A stretch of 7,012 nt of DNA from Nitrospira sp. (GTDB lineage Bacteria; Nitrospirota; Nitrospiria; Nitrospirales; Nitrospiraceae). Numbering within the stretch: position 1 is the first letter of the stretch; every line of letters starts with the position of its first letter. A program made the translations under genes and the position numbers. The stretch is from NCBI GenBank assembly GCA_025363325.1, contig JANYEF010000348.1:1-7012 (forward strand), given 5' to 3'. Below are positions 1-6,653 of this stretch, piece by piece. The notes under the pieces are model-generated. The model worked only from the letters and a program-made list of their open reading frames with translations, was not told the origin of the DNA and searched no databases.

Positions 1-2
1 CG

Positions 3-22
3 AAAAAATAACGTGTAGTTAT
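3..22 (-). terminator. Second, weak hairpin/U-tract terminator after the kinase gene
   Basis: Read on the minus strand, ATAAC (22-18) pairs with GTTAT (12-8) around a 5-nt loop and is followed directly by a run of T (7-3). The 5-bp stem is mostly A-T, so on its own it would be weak. It lies just beyond another hairpin at 26-44 and may act as a backup. Confidence 0.35.
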
Positions 23-25
23 CTC

Positions 26-44
26 AAAAAACGGAAACTTCCGT
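26..44 (-). terminator. Rho-independent terminator of the kinase operon
   Basis: On the minus strand ACGGA (44-40) and TCCGT (35-31) form a stem with a 4-nt loop; a sixth A-T pair is possible on paper. The stem is followed by an uninterrupted T tract (30-26). It sits 28 nt past the kinase stop codon, the normal place for an intrinsic terminator. The stem is short, so efficiency is uncertain. Confidence 0.5.
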
Positions 45-55
45 CATAAAAGAGG

Positions 56-75
56 GTTTTTCAGCAGACTGCTAG
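56..75 (-). repeat. CTAGCAG...CTGAAAAA palindromic repeat overlapping the kinase stop codon
   Basis: On the minus strand this stretch begins CTAGCAG and ends CTGAAAAAC. It contains the near-perfect palindrome AGCAG-A-CTGCT (63-73). It matches 15 of 19 positions of the sequence starting at 4839 and resembles the inverted copy at 5021-5043. The TAG stop of the kinase (74-72) is the TAG of CTAGCAG. I recall similar motifs as dispersed intergenic repeats in Nitrospira-type genomes, but that is memory and was not checked here. Confidence 0.45.
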
Positions 76-3000
76 GCGGCTTTCACACCATCCAGCACTT
101 CGCGCACTTTTTGCGCCATGACTTGGGGGGAGAAGGGCTTCGGCAAGAACCCGGTCTCGCGGCTCACACCGCCTCGGTCAAACACCGGATGGTCCGGATA
201 CCCCGACATGTAGAGCACTTTGATTCCTGGCCGAACGGTCAGCAGCTTCTCCGCGACTTCGGGCCCACTCATCTGTGGCATGACGACATCCGTCAACAAC
301 AGATGGATGGGTCCCACATATTTTGCGCTGGTGAGGAGGGCTTCGATGCCATGGCGCGCTTCCAGTACCGTATAACCATGAAGCCGTAACGTCTCGTGTA
401 CGAGGCCCCGGACCGCCGGCTCGTCTTCGACCAAGAGGATCGTTTCGCGGCCACGCGCTGGATCGATCGCTTCGACCGCCCCCGCCGTCTCCTGTACCCC
501 TTGTTCGATCCGTGGGAAATAGATCCGGAAGGTCGTGCCACGATCAGGGGCACTCGCCACGGTGATGCTTCCCCCGCTCTGCTTGACGATGCCATAGACG
601 GTTGAGAGCCCCAATCCCGTCCCTTTTCCTTTTTCCTTCGTCGTGAAGAACGGTTCGAACAGATGCGATTGGGTCTCAGCATCCATCCCATGGCCGGTAT
701 CACGAACCGCCAGCAACACATACGATCCCGGTGCCACCCCCACGGCATCCAGGCCCGCCCCTTTCCCAATCGTCACATTCTTGGTTTCGATCGTCAGGCG
801 TCCTCCCGTGGGCATCGCATCGCGCGCATTGACCACCAGATTCATGATGACCTGCTCGACCTGTCCTGGATCCGCCTTGATGGCGCCGGACGACGCATCG
901 AGTTCGGCGCAGAGCTCGACGATATCTTCACCGATGAGACGCCGCAACATGCCGTCCATATTGGCCACGAGTGCATTGAGATCGAGGACTTTCGCCGTGA
1001 TGAACTGACGACGACTGAACGCCAGCAATTGACGGGTCAGCCCGGAGGCCCGGTCCGCCGCTTTCTTGATCTCTTCCATATCTTTCCGCATGCCATCGGT
1101 GGGCCCCAGACGACCAAGAAGCAACTCGCTGTACCCTCGAATCACCGTGAGGAGATTATTGAAGTCGTGGGCCACACCGCCGGCCAATCGCCCCACTGCC
1201 TCCATCTTCTGCGCCTGTCGCAATTGCGCCTCGGTATCCTGTAACACCCTTTCCGTTCTAGCCCGCTCGCCAAATTGGCCGATCTTGAGACCGATGTCTT
1301 CCACCATCCTCAATAACTCGTCATCAGGCTGCCTCACCGAATGGCTGAAGAATTCGATGACGCCCTCGATCTCACTTCCTATGAGAATAGGAAATCCAAA
1401 TGCCCCGTGGAACCCAACTTGTCGAGCCTGCGCTCCACGAGGAAAATTGTCATCCAGCGCGACGTCCGTCACCCAGACCGACTTACCGCTAGCCCAAATA
1501 CGCCCCGGCAAACCTTCCTCTCGGTGAAACACCTGCTGCCAGATTGCCATGGTAAACGGATCGGCCTGCGCGGATGGCGCCGTCCACTGATCAAGACAGC
1601 GCAGCACCCCAGCCGCCTTCTCTACCCGCCAGAACACGCCCAGATCCCATTCCAGGCTCTCCCCTACTGCTTGGATGATTTTGGGAATAGCCTCTTCCAT
1701 GGTTGTCGCCTCGGAAAGGACTCGGGTCACCGCATACTGGGAGACTAGACGCCGTTCAGCCAGGCGGCGGTCGGTGATGTCCCGAATAAAGGCGCTGAAG
1801 ATGTACGCATCCCCAATTTTTGCCGGTGATACTGCAAGCTCAACGGGAAGTTCCCTTCCGTCCCTGTGTTGAGCGATAATTTCAATCCGGCGGTTCAAAA
1901 TCGCTCCAGCCCCTGTCCGAAGAAACTCACGGATGCCATGTTCGTGCGCCTGACGATCCCGCTCAGGAATAATGGTCTCGGAGAGGGCCCGTCCCAACGC
2001 GTCCTCGCGGGACCATCCGAAAATCGCCGTGGCTTGCGGATTCCAATCGGTCACAATCCCGGTCGAATCGATGGTGATCACCCCGTCAAACGCAGTATCG
2101 ACGATGGCCCGATTTCGTTCCTGACTCTGCAGCAATGCGGCTTCAGCGGCTTTCGCCCACGCACTTTCCTGTTGTGCCTGCCGATGTTCCGCGCGCAATC
2201 GTGCCGTGGCCCAGAACAACAACACCAGCATGGGAATCCAGACCACTCCGCCTGCGACCCCGACTTTCCACAAGAAAGTATGAATAGGCGCCAGGATATC
2301 CTGCCGCTCCATCCGCACCAGGATCGACCAGCCCAGCCCAGCAAGTGCTTCCACTCCTTTGGTCTGCGCGTAGCCAGTCACCACCTGGACGTGCCGGCGC
2401 AGATGCTCTTCCTCGATAAACCCCGGTACACCGGCCTCGCTCAGCAACACCGAAGGAAGCCCGAGTTCTTTGAGATTGATGGCCCCCTCGTGGGACGGAT
2501 CCGAATCGGCAAACACCCTGCCCTGCCGCGTTAACATTTGATACTCGACTCGCCCGCCCGCGCCTTGCTGAGCTTCAAGTGAACGAATGGTCCTGGTTAT
2601 GACTTTCTCTAAAGATGGGATCCCTACCCGTGAAGTGACGACGCCCAGAAACATGCCCTGCGAGTCGAGAATCGGGGCCGTAAACGCAATCGTATCGCCG
2701 CCACTCTCCCCTTCTTGCACCGCAACGTCGGCAATGTCGATTCGCCGCGTCGCACGCGCAGCGGTAAACGATGCGGTACGGCTATAGTCGCGTCCTACCA
2801 GCGAGGGCTCCGTCGCCACCACAACCGTACCCTGACTGTCCGTAACCGCCAACCACAGATAGATCGGGGCATACTCCGTCTTCATCCACTTCAGATACTC
2901 GGAGAAATATCCCGGATCAGAGGGTCGCGACGAAAAAGATCGAGCCATCATGAGGGCGTCGCCTTGGCGTTCAAACAACGTCCGGTCGAGCTTCTCGGCC

Positions 3001-3176
3001 ACTTCCTCCGCGGTCAGCCTGAGTTCTCCTCCCGTCGCTTCCACGAAGCGAGATTCGACGAACCGAATCAGGACAAAACCGGCTAAGACCACGAATACGG
3101 TCATGGCGATAAGGAGATGGGCCAACCACCGATAGCGGCGAAGATCAAGGAATGATAAGGCCATTGAGGTCTTCAT
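72..3176 (-). CDS. Membrane-bound hybrid sensor histidine kinase (dCache-PAS-GAF-HisKA-HATPase-REC)
   Basis: A 1034-residue inner-membrane hybrid kinase that should autophosphorylate on His and pass the phosphate to its own receiver domain. Visible order: TM1 about 17-38; periplasmic double-Cache region about 40-300, with the typical 'VTDSQGTVVVAT' stretch near 111-122; TM2 about 304-325; PAS about 352-470; GAF about 478-635; HisKA with the phospho-accepting H670 in AHDFNN; HATPase with N box N783, G1 DTGHGM (826-831), FFTTK (843-847) and G2 GKGTGLGLS (850-858). A receiver follows at about 911-1031, with acidic pair E917/D918, phospho-acceptor D963, S991 and K1013. All catalytic residues are present. 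The ATG lies inside the ATGA overlap with the upstream gene, and no good Shine-Dalgarno is visible, so translational coupling is likely. Met5 is an alternative start. The ligand is unknown; the Cache domain suggests a small extracytoplasmic molecule. No partner DNA-binding regulator lies in the window. Confidence 0.95.
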   Translation of the reverse strand: MKTSMALSFLDLRRYRWLAHLLIAMTVFVVLAGFVLIRFVESRFVEATGGELRLTAEEVAEKLDRTLFERQGDALMMARSFSSRPSDPGYFSEYLKWMKTEYAPIYLWLAVTDSQGTVVVATEPSLVGRDYSRTASFTAARATRRIDIADVAVQEGESGGDTIAFTAPILDSQGMFLGVVTSRVGIPSLEKVITRTIRSLEAQQGAGGRVEYQMLTRQGRVFADSDPSHEGAINLKELGLPSVLLSEAGVPGFIEEEHLRRHVQVVTGYAQTKGVEALAGLGWSILVRMERQDILAPIHTFLWKVGVAGGVVWIPMLVLLFWATARLRAEHRQAQQESAWAKAAEAALLQSQERNRAIVDTAFDGVITIDSTGIVTDWNPQATAIFGWSREDALGRALSETIIPERDRQAHEHGIREFLRTGAGAILNRRIEIIAQHRDGRELPVELAVSPAKIGDAYIFSAFIRDITDRRLAERRLVSQYAVTRVLSEATTMEEAIPKIIQAVGESLEWDLGVFWRVEKAAGVLRCLDQWTAPSAQADPFTMAIWQQVFHREEGLPGRIWASGKSVWVTDVALDDNFPRGAQARQVGFHGAFGFPILIGSEIEGVIEFFSHSVRQPDDELLRMVEDIGLKIGQFGERARTERVLQDTEAQLRQAQKMEAVGRLAGGVAHDFNNLLTVIRGYSELLLGRLGPTDGMRKDMEEIKKAADRASGLTRQLLAFSRRQFITAKVLDLNALVANMDGMLRRLIGEDIVELCAELDASSGAIKADPGQVEQVIMNLVVNARDAMPTGGRLTIETKNVTIGKGAGLDAVGVAPGSYVLLAVRDTGHGMDAETQSHLFEPFFTTKEKGKGTGLGLSTVYGIVKQSGGSITVASAPDRGTTFRIYFPRIEQGVQETAGAVEAIDPARGRETILLVEDEPAVRGLVHETLRLHGYTVLEARHGIEALLTSAKYVGPIHLLLTDVVMPQMSGPEVAEKLLTVRPGIKVLYMSGYPDHPVFDRGGVSRETGFLPKPFSPQVMAQKVREVLDGVKAA

Positions 3177-4678
3177 GATTCACGCGCCAGGGAGGCCACG
3201 AAGTTGGGAATCAGCATGGTGGGGTGATAGGCCTGTTTCGATGCGCGCAATCCAGGAAGACCTGCATCATCCATTGTATTGATGTATTCGGCCCCTTCCG
3301 CCACGACCGTCCGGCAGGTCTCCCGAAATAGATACTGCGCCAGACCTGGAAGAGTCCGGTCGGTCACCTCTAAGAGGACACAGAATGTCGCGCTCGTCAA
3401 CCAATAGCCAAATGTATAGGCGCACAGCCGACCGTGAATCCTGACAACTTTTCCCGTGAGTCGAAAGGCCGACGCCTGCGACCAGACGACTTCATGAGCC
3501 GGCGTCGCATCGGCCAACAGCATCGCACCAAACGATTCGAGCCCTTCCGACTGCTTCTGTCGCGACCAGTCCCCCAAGAGTGCACGGCAGTCCTGACGGT
3601 CGCCAACCCGATAGAGGCCCACCTCAAAAGACTGCTCTCGTTCGAATCGATTGCACAGTGCGCGTTGAGATTTATACCGGTCGCCCACCAAGGCTGCGAG
3701 GTCCGTCGCGCGATACAGATAATCCGGTTCCTTGGGCGTCAGGCGATATCCCAACCGTTCCAACTCTGGTACCAACTGGGAGGGCACGTTTTCAACTCGG
3801 CTGACTGGCGAGTCACCGTTCCAGCGCTGCAGCAGACCCATTGCGACTGATAGGGGCTCGTCGATCAAGCCGGCCCCGATCGGAGGCAGGGGCATGAACC
3901 AGCCGTCCGGCGATTGCGCGAAGAGGTAAAAGGTTCCCTGAAGCTCCATCCACCAATAGGCTAGTAATCCATTCCACATGTAGTGATAGACTGGCGAATA
4001 GGCCGCGAGCGACTGAGCGCGGCACCACCCCGAGCGATCCAATGCCGCCGTCATGCGAGGAATATCGTCCACCGTAAGCCGATGCAGCGGGACAGGCCCC
4101 CACTGACTAGCCATAGCTTCGGTCAGGCGCGGAAGCCGGGTGAGCATGACCACGTCCTCTTGAAACCGCCCGATGAGCCGGGGATGCGCGACGACTTGGT
4201 CACGGATATCTTGTTGATCGAGCAAGGCCATCACCCGGTCGGCATGACGCTGGATCTCCCCCGGAATCTCCTCGCGCATGAACGGGCATTTCGTATCCCA
4301 CCCTAACAATACCTGGTCGTGCGCCTCATCCCACATCAGCGCTAATGGATAGAGCTGACAATCGAGCGGACGCTGCTCGTAGATGCGGCAGGTTGAGGTG
4401 GCTACGTCGAATGCCGGGCAGAAATACCCGTCTCCATGGTGGTCGGGAGCGAGGATCACCTGTGACCCTCGCCGATTGGGGAAGGCCGCTCCCTCAACGC
4501 CCCCAGTCAGGGCCCGGGTGATTTCGTTTTCGGTAAAATACGGACGGAGGGCGCTATCGGGGTCCGGGAACCGACAACAGACATCGCACTGGAGACAAGT
4601 ACGGCTCGGCACGAGTTGTGGAAGGGTGATCGGTGGTGTCACGAAAGCACCCGCCAGCTCATTGGTATATGCGGACAT
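3173..4678 (-). CDS. YkgJ-type cysteine-cluster protein fused to a DUF2156 (MprF-like) acyltransferase domain
   Basis: A 501-residue cytoplasmic protein with no signal peptide and no membrane segment. Residues about 25-135 match the YkgJ cysteine-cluster family: C28-x2-C31-x2-C34-C35, then C87 in FCPAF, C97 in CRIYE, C107 in RPLDC and C131. These could bind Zn or an Fe-S cluster. Residues about 195-495 look like DUF2156, the GNAT-fold domain of phosphatidylglycerol lysyltransferases, which move an aminoacyl group from aminoacyl-tRNA to a lipid. Supporting stretches are RYKSQRALCNRFERE (334-348) and YINTMDDAGLPGLRASKQAYHP (split by position: 465-475 and 476-486), which fit the family's 'N..D.G..GLR..K..Y.P' pattern. 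MprF's membrane domain is absent, so the acceptor may be soluble. The ATG at 4678 has a weak GGAA 7 nt upstream; GTG at 4642 is an in-frame alternative. The gene is first in an operon with the kinase, and their stop and start overlap by 4 nt. Domain calls are from motif reading; substrate unknown. Confidence 0.87.
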   Translation of the reverse strand: MSAYTNELAGAFVTPPITLPQLVPSRTCLQCDVCCRFPDPDSALRPYFTENEITRALTGGVEGAAFPNRRGSQVILAPDHHGDGYFCPAFDVATSTCRIYEQRPLDCQLYPLALMWDEAHDQVLLGWDTKCPFMREEIPGEIQRHADRVMALLDQQDIRDQVVAHPRLIGRFQEDVVMLTRLPRLTEAMASQWGPVPLHRLTVDDIPRMTAALDRSGWCRAQSLAAYSPVYHYMWNGLLAYWWMELQGTFYLFAQSPDGWFMPLPPIGAGLIDEPLSVAMGLLQRWNGDSPVSRVENVPSQLVPELERLGYRLTPKEPDYLYRATDLAALVGDRYKSQRALCNRFEREQSFEVGLYRVGDRQDCRALLGDWSRQKQSEGLESFGAMLLADATPAHEVVWSQASAFRLTGKVVRIHGRLCAYTFGYWLTSATFCVLLEVTDRTLPGLAQYLFRETCRTVVAEGAEYINTMDDAGLPGLRASKQAYHPTMLIPNFVASLARES

Positions 4679-4705
4679 GGAAGGATTCCAATTGACATGC
4701 GACTC

Positions 4706-4735
4706 ATACTATCACCATTCTGCGGGAGCGCCCAA
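4706..4735 (-). promoter_or_regulatory. Possible sigma70-type promoter for the minus-strand operon
   Basis: On the minus strand TTGGGC (4735-4730) and TAGTAT (4711-4706) are separated by 18 nt. They match 3/6 and 4/6 of the consensus boxes. A start site would fall around 4699, giving a leader of about 20 nt before the ATG at 4678. The match is weak and only the position is in its favour. Confidence 0.2.
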
Positions 4736-4762
4736 GGGGATGCCACTTTTTACCGATCCCCT
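4735..4762. promoter_or_regulatory. Perfect 7-bp inverted repeat, possible operator
   Basis: AGGGGAT (4735-4741) and ATCCCCT (4756-4762) are perfect inverted copies separated by 14 nt. Their centres lie 21 bp apart, two helical turns, which suits a dimeric regulator. The dyad overlaps the putative -35 box of the minus-strand operon. It could equally be a chance dyad or an RNA hairpin. Confidence 0.3.
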
Positions 4763-4838
4763 CTCAGCAAACATCACAATATAAAACCGCCCATGTATTC
4801 GTTCTATCGGAACTCGTGGCTGCCGCCGATGTGGTGGT

Positions 4839-4864
4839 CTAGCAGGATCCTGAAAGAGTCCGCC
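4839..4864 (+). repeat. CTAGCAG...CTGAAA repeat, left flank of the 9-bp array block
   Basis: Begins CTAGCAGGATCCTGAAAGAG and runs on to GTCCGCC. It matches 15/19 positions of the minus-strand repeat over the kinase stop codon (75-57) and 16/23 positions of the inverted copy at 5021-5043. The array of 9-bp units starts directly after it, so it may be one end of a MITE-like element. Confidence 0.45.
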
Positions 4865-4872
4865 AGCCTATC

Positions 4873-4976
4873 TGGTTCATCTAGTCTCTCTGGTTTGTTT
4901 TGTTGCTTGACCCAGAGAAACCAAACAAACTAAATAAACCAAATAAACGAGACAGACCAGATAACCAGACAGACCA
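4873..4976. repeat. Inverted pair of degenerate 9-bp tandem arrays (unit TGGTTTRTY)
   Basis: On the plus strand units start at 4873 (TGGTTCATC), 4882 (TAGTCTCTC), 4891 (TGGTTTGTT) and, degenerate, 4900. On the minus strand units run from 4976 inward: TGGTCTGTC, TGGTTATC (8 nt), TGGTCTGTC, TCGTTTATT, TGGTTTATT, TAGTTTGTT, TGGTTTCTC. Both arms read 5' to 3' toward a centre near 4905-4912. Hairpin pairing is possible, for example TCTCTGG (4887-4893) with CCAGAGA (4912-4918), or GTTTGTTT (4893-4900) with AAACAAAC (4923-4930). A weaker unit CAGCCTATC (4864-4872) may precede the left arm. Confidence 0.75.
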
Positions 4977-5020
4977 GGCTCGTCCCGGACGTGTGGACCA
5001 GTGGAGTTCTGACGTGCCAA

Positions 5021-5043
5021 CGGAGTTTTTCCGCAGCCTACTG
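5021..5043 (-). repeat. Inverted, diverged copy of the CTAGCAG...GAAAAA repeat
   Basis: Read on the minus strand it is CAGTAGGCTGCGGAAAAA followed by CTCCG, matching 16/23 positions of 4840-4862 in the opposite orientation. It contains the small hairpin CGCAG (5032-5036)/CTGCG (5041-5045, extending slightly outside). It lies 44 bp beyond the right end of the 9-bp array, so the block is not symmetric. Confidence 0.35.
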
Positions 5044-5121
5044 CGCCACGAAGAAGGCGGAGAAAAACTGCGCACGCATGACGAGCCCTGCCGCCCCTTC
5101 GTGATCGATCCCCCCAACCCC

Positions 5122-5150
5122 TTGTACGGTCCTAAATCCCGTGTTACAGT
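5122..5150 (+). promoter_or_regulatory. Possible promoter for the ATP-grasp gene
   Basis: TTGTAC (5122-5127) and TACAGT (5145-5150) are 17 nt apart and match 3/6 and 4/6 of the sigma70 consensus. A start site near 5157 would fall just after the GTG at 5154 and about 20 nt before the TTG at 5178, which would favour the TTG start. The boxes are weak. Confidence 0.22.
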
Positions 5151-5165
5151 TCTGTGACCTCGCAT

Positions 5166-5171
5166 GAGGGG
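5166..5171 (+). promoter_or_regulatory. Shine-Dalgarno GAGGGG that favours a TTG start at 5178
   Basis: GAGGGG lies exactly 6 nt upstream of an in-frame TTG at 5178. The first possible start in the frame, GTG at 5154, has no purine-rich sequence in the preceding 15 nt. Confidence 0.5.
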
Positions 5172-5177
5172 CTCTCA

Positions 5178-6653
5178 TTGACATGGATACTGCCTCTGTC
5201 TGACTTGGCTACCTCCGACCTCCTTCACCGCTGCGCAATCATCCGTGACCAGCTGAGCCACGCTGGGCTCTTTCCATCTCTGCCCGGGCAGGCTTCGGCT
5301 CCCGGAGTCGTCACCACCACGACGACCTGGCGAATAGCCACCACACCGTTCCCTCTCACGAAAGACCAGTTAGAGTTCTTTCACCAGCTCGGACCGCAGC
5401 TCTTATCCTTTTATCGAGCCCTGAACCGCCTCTATACCGACAGTGTACGCGGCCTCCAACCAGCCTGGGTCGCGGGATACCTTGACCAAGGAAAACCGGA
5501 AAGTCTGCTCACGTACAGCCGGATGAAACGATTTCGTGACCAGCTTCCTGCGGTCATCCGACCGGACATCATCCCCACCCATGACGGTATGATGATCACC
5601 GAGCTCGACTCAGTCCCCGGAGGAATCGGTATGACCGCCTGCCTCTCGGCGCTCTATGCCGAGATGGAAGCTGGTGGTCTCTCACTCGTTGGAGGCCCCG
5701 AGGGGATGGTTCGGGGATTTGCCGCCATGTTGAGAAGCCAGCTCGCCCAGCATACCGGATGCGTCGCGATTCTGATATCGGAAGAGGCCAAAGACTATCG
5801 GCCCGAAATGACGTGGCTCGCGGCCCGGCTTCGAGCCATCGGTCTCGACGCCTACTGCGTGGAGCCTCGTCACATCCGATTCACCGAAGAAGGCCTCCGG
5901 ATCACCAACGAGGGAATGGACGAGCCCATCGCCTTGATTTATCGCTTCTATGAGTTATTCGATCTCCTGAACATTCCCAAATCCGAACTCGTCCAATATG
6001 CCATCAAGAAGGGCCGGGTCGCCGTCACGCCCCCGTACAAGCCGGCACTCGAAGAAAAGCTCGCTTTTGCCCTCCTCCACCACCCTGCCTTGCAACCATT
6101 TTGGGAGCAGGCATTGGGCCGGGAAGTCTTCCTGCACCTGACCACCATCATGCCGCGTACCTGGATCCTCGATCCTGCGCCGATCCCTCCGTTCGCCACG
6201 GTTCCTGGTTTGGCAATCGGCGGACGGACCGTGATGAACTGGCACGATCTGGCCACAGCAACCCAGAAAGAACGGCACTTCGTAATCAAGCCATCTGGGT
6301 TTTCCGAACTCGCCTGGGGCAGCCGAGGCGTATCGGTTGGACACGATATGCCGCAGGGAGAATGGGCCGAGGCCATCGACAAGGCCCTGGCCGCCTTTCC
6401 CCGAACCCCCTATATCCTGCAGGAGTTTCACAAGGGCCGCCTGTATGAACTCGACTACTTCGATCCGGTGACCGGTGACATGAGCCGAATGTCCGGTCGC
6501 GCCAGGCTCTCGCCCTATTATTTCGTGAGTGGCGAAAAGGCCGAACTGGCTGGTATCCTGGCAACCATCTGCCCGGCGGATAAAAAAGTGATCCACGGGA
6601 TGAAAGACGCCGTCATGGTACCGTGCGGTACAACGATGAATGCGGAACGCTGA
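5178..6653 (+). CDS. ATP-grasp-like ligase of unknown substrate (circularly permuted type suspected)
   Basis: A 491-residue soluble protein (499 if GTG 5154 is used). I chose TTG 5178 because GAGGGG sits 6 nt upstream; an in-frame TAA at 5133 rules out starts further back. Numbered from the TTG, ATP-grasp-like features are RPDIIPTHDG (128-137) and ELDSVPGGIG (142-151), recalling the 'E.N..P' region of glutathionylspermidine-synthase-like and circularly permuted ATP-grasp enzymes. Further features are the glycine-rich FVIKPSG (368-374, K371) with WGSRGVSVG (380-388), ILQEF (413-417, E416), GRARLSPYYF (440-449, R441 and R443) and a C-terminal HGMKDAVMVPC (473-483). Such enzymes join a carboxylate to an amine using ATP. 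No transmembrane segment is seen. The last residues (TTMNAER) and the TGA stop lie inside a 7-bp repeat array, so the native C-terminus may have been altered. Family assignment is by motif only; it is likely annotated 'hypothetical' elsewhere. Confidence 0.75.
   Translation: MTWILPLSDLATSDLLHRCAIIRDQLSHAGLFPSLPGQASAPGVVTTTTTWRIATTPFPLTKDQLEFFHQLGPQLLSFYRALNRLYTDSVRGLQPAWVAGYLDQGKPESLLTYSRMKRFRDQLPAVIRPDIIPTHDGMMITELDSVPGGIGMTACLSALYAEMEAGGLSLVGGPEGMVRGFAAMLRSQLAQHTGCVAILISEEAKDYRPEMTWLAARLRAIGLDAYCVEPRHIRFTEEGLRITNEGMDEPIALIYRFYELFDLLNIPKSELVQYAIKKGRVAVTPPYKPALEEKLAFALLHHPALQPFWEQALGREVFLHLTTIMPRTWILDPAPIPPFATVPGLAIGGRTVMNWHDLATATQKERHFVIKPSGFSELAWGSRGVSVGHDMPQGEWAEAIDKALAAFPRTPYILQEFHKGRLYELDYFDPVTGDMSRMSGRARLSPYYFVSGEKAELAGILATICPADKKVIHGMKDAVMVPCGTTMNAER

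Larger units (their letters stand above)
4679..5177. other. Divergent intergenic region without a convincing gene
   Basis: About 500 bp separates the two divergent gene pairs. The side nearest the minus-strand operon (4679-4838) holds a candidate promoter and a dyad. The middle (4839-5043) is a composite repeat block. The side nearest the ATP-grasp gene (5044-5177) holds a candidate promoter and the ribosome binding site. Open frames exist here, for example plus 4900-5157, but they encode low-complexity strings made by the 9-bp repeat, have no clear ribosome binding site and resemble no family I know. I see no tRNA, rRNA or recognisable small RNA. Confidence 0.6.

Noticed and set aside
663..1244. 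193-codon open frame on the plus strand, antisense to the kinase
   Set aside because: It lies wholly opposite the HisKA/HATPase coding region, whose motifs are intact on the minus strand; the translation looks like random antisense of a GC-rich gene.
1866..2534. 222-codon open frame on the plus strand, antisense to the kinase
   Set aside because: Opposite the Cache-TM-PAS region with clear coding on the minus strand; no recognisable family and a proline/histidine-rich shadow composition.
4692..4697. Perfect TTGACA on the plus strand as a -35 box (also at 5178-5183)
   Set aside because: Neither has an acceptable -10 box at 16-18 nt; the second lies at the start of the coding region. Probably chance.
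4864..4976. CRISPR-like array
   Set aside because: The units are 9 bp, contiguous and degenerate, without spacers, and on opposite strands.
4839..5043. Insertion sequence remnant
   Set aside because: No transposase fragment is encoded in the block; only repeat-like sequence is visible.
4900..5157. 85-codon plus-strand frame (NKLNKPNKRDRPDNQTDQ...) in the intergenic region
   Set aside because: Its N-terminal half is a direct readout of the 9-bp repeat, there is no convincing ribosome binding site, and the rest shows no protein-like pattern.
5955..6596. 213-codon open frame on the minus strand opposite the ATP-grasp gene
   Set aside because: Fully antisense to conserved motifs of the plus-strand enzyme; no ribosome binding site or domain seen.
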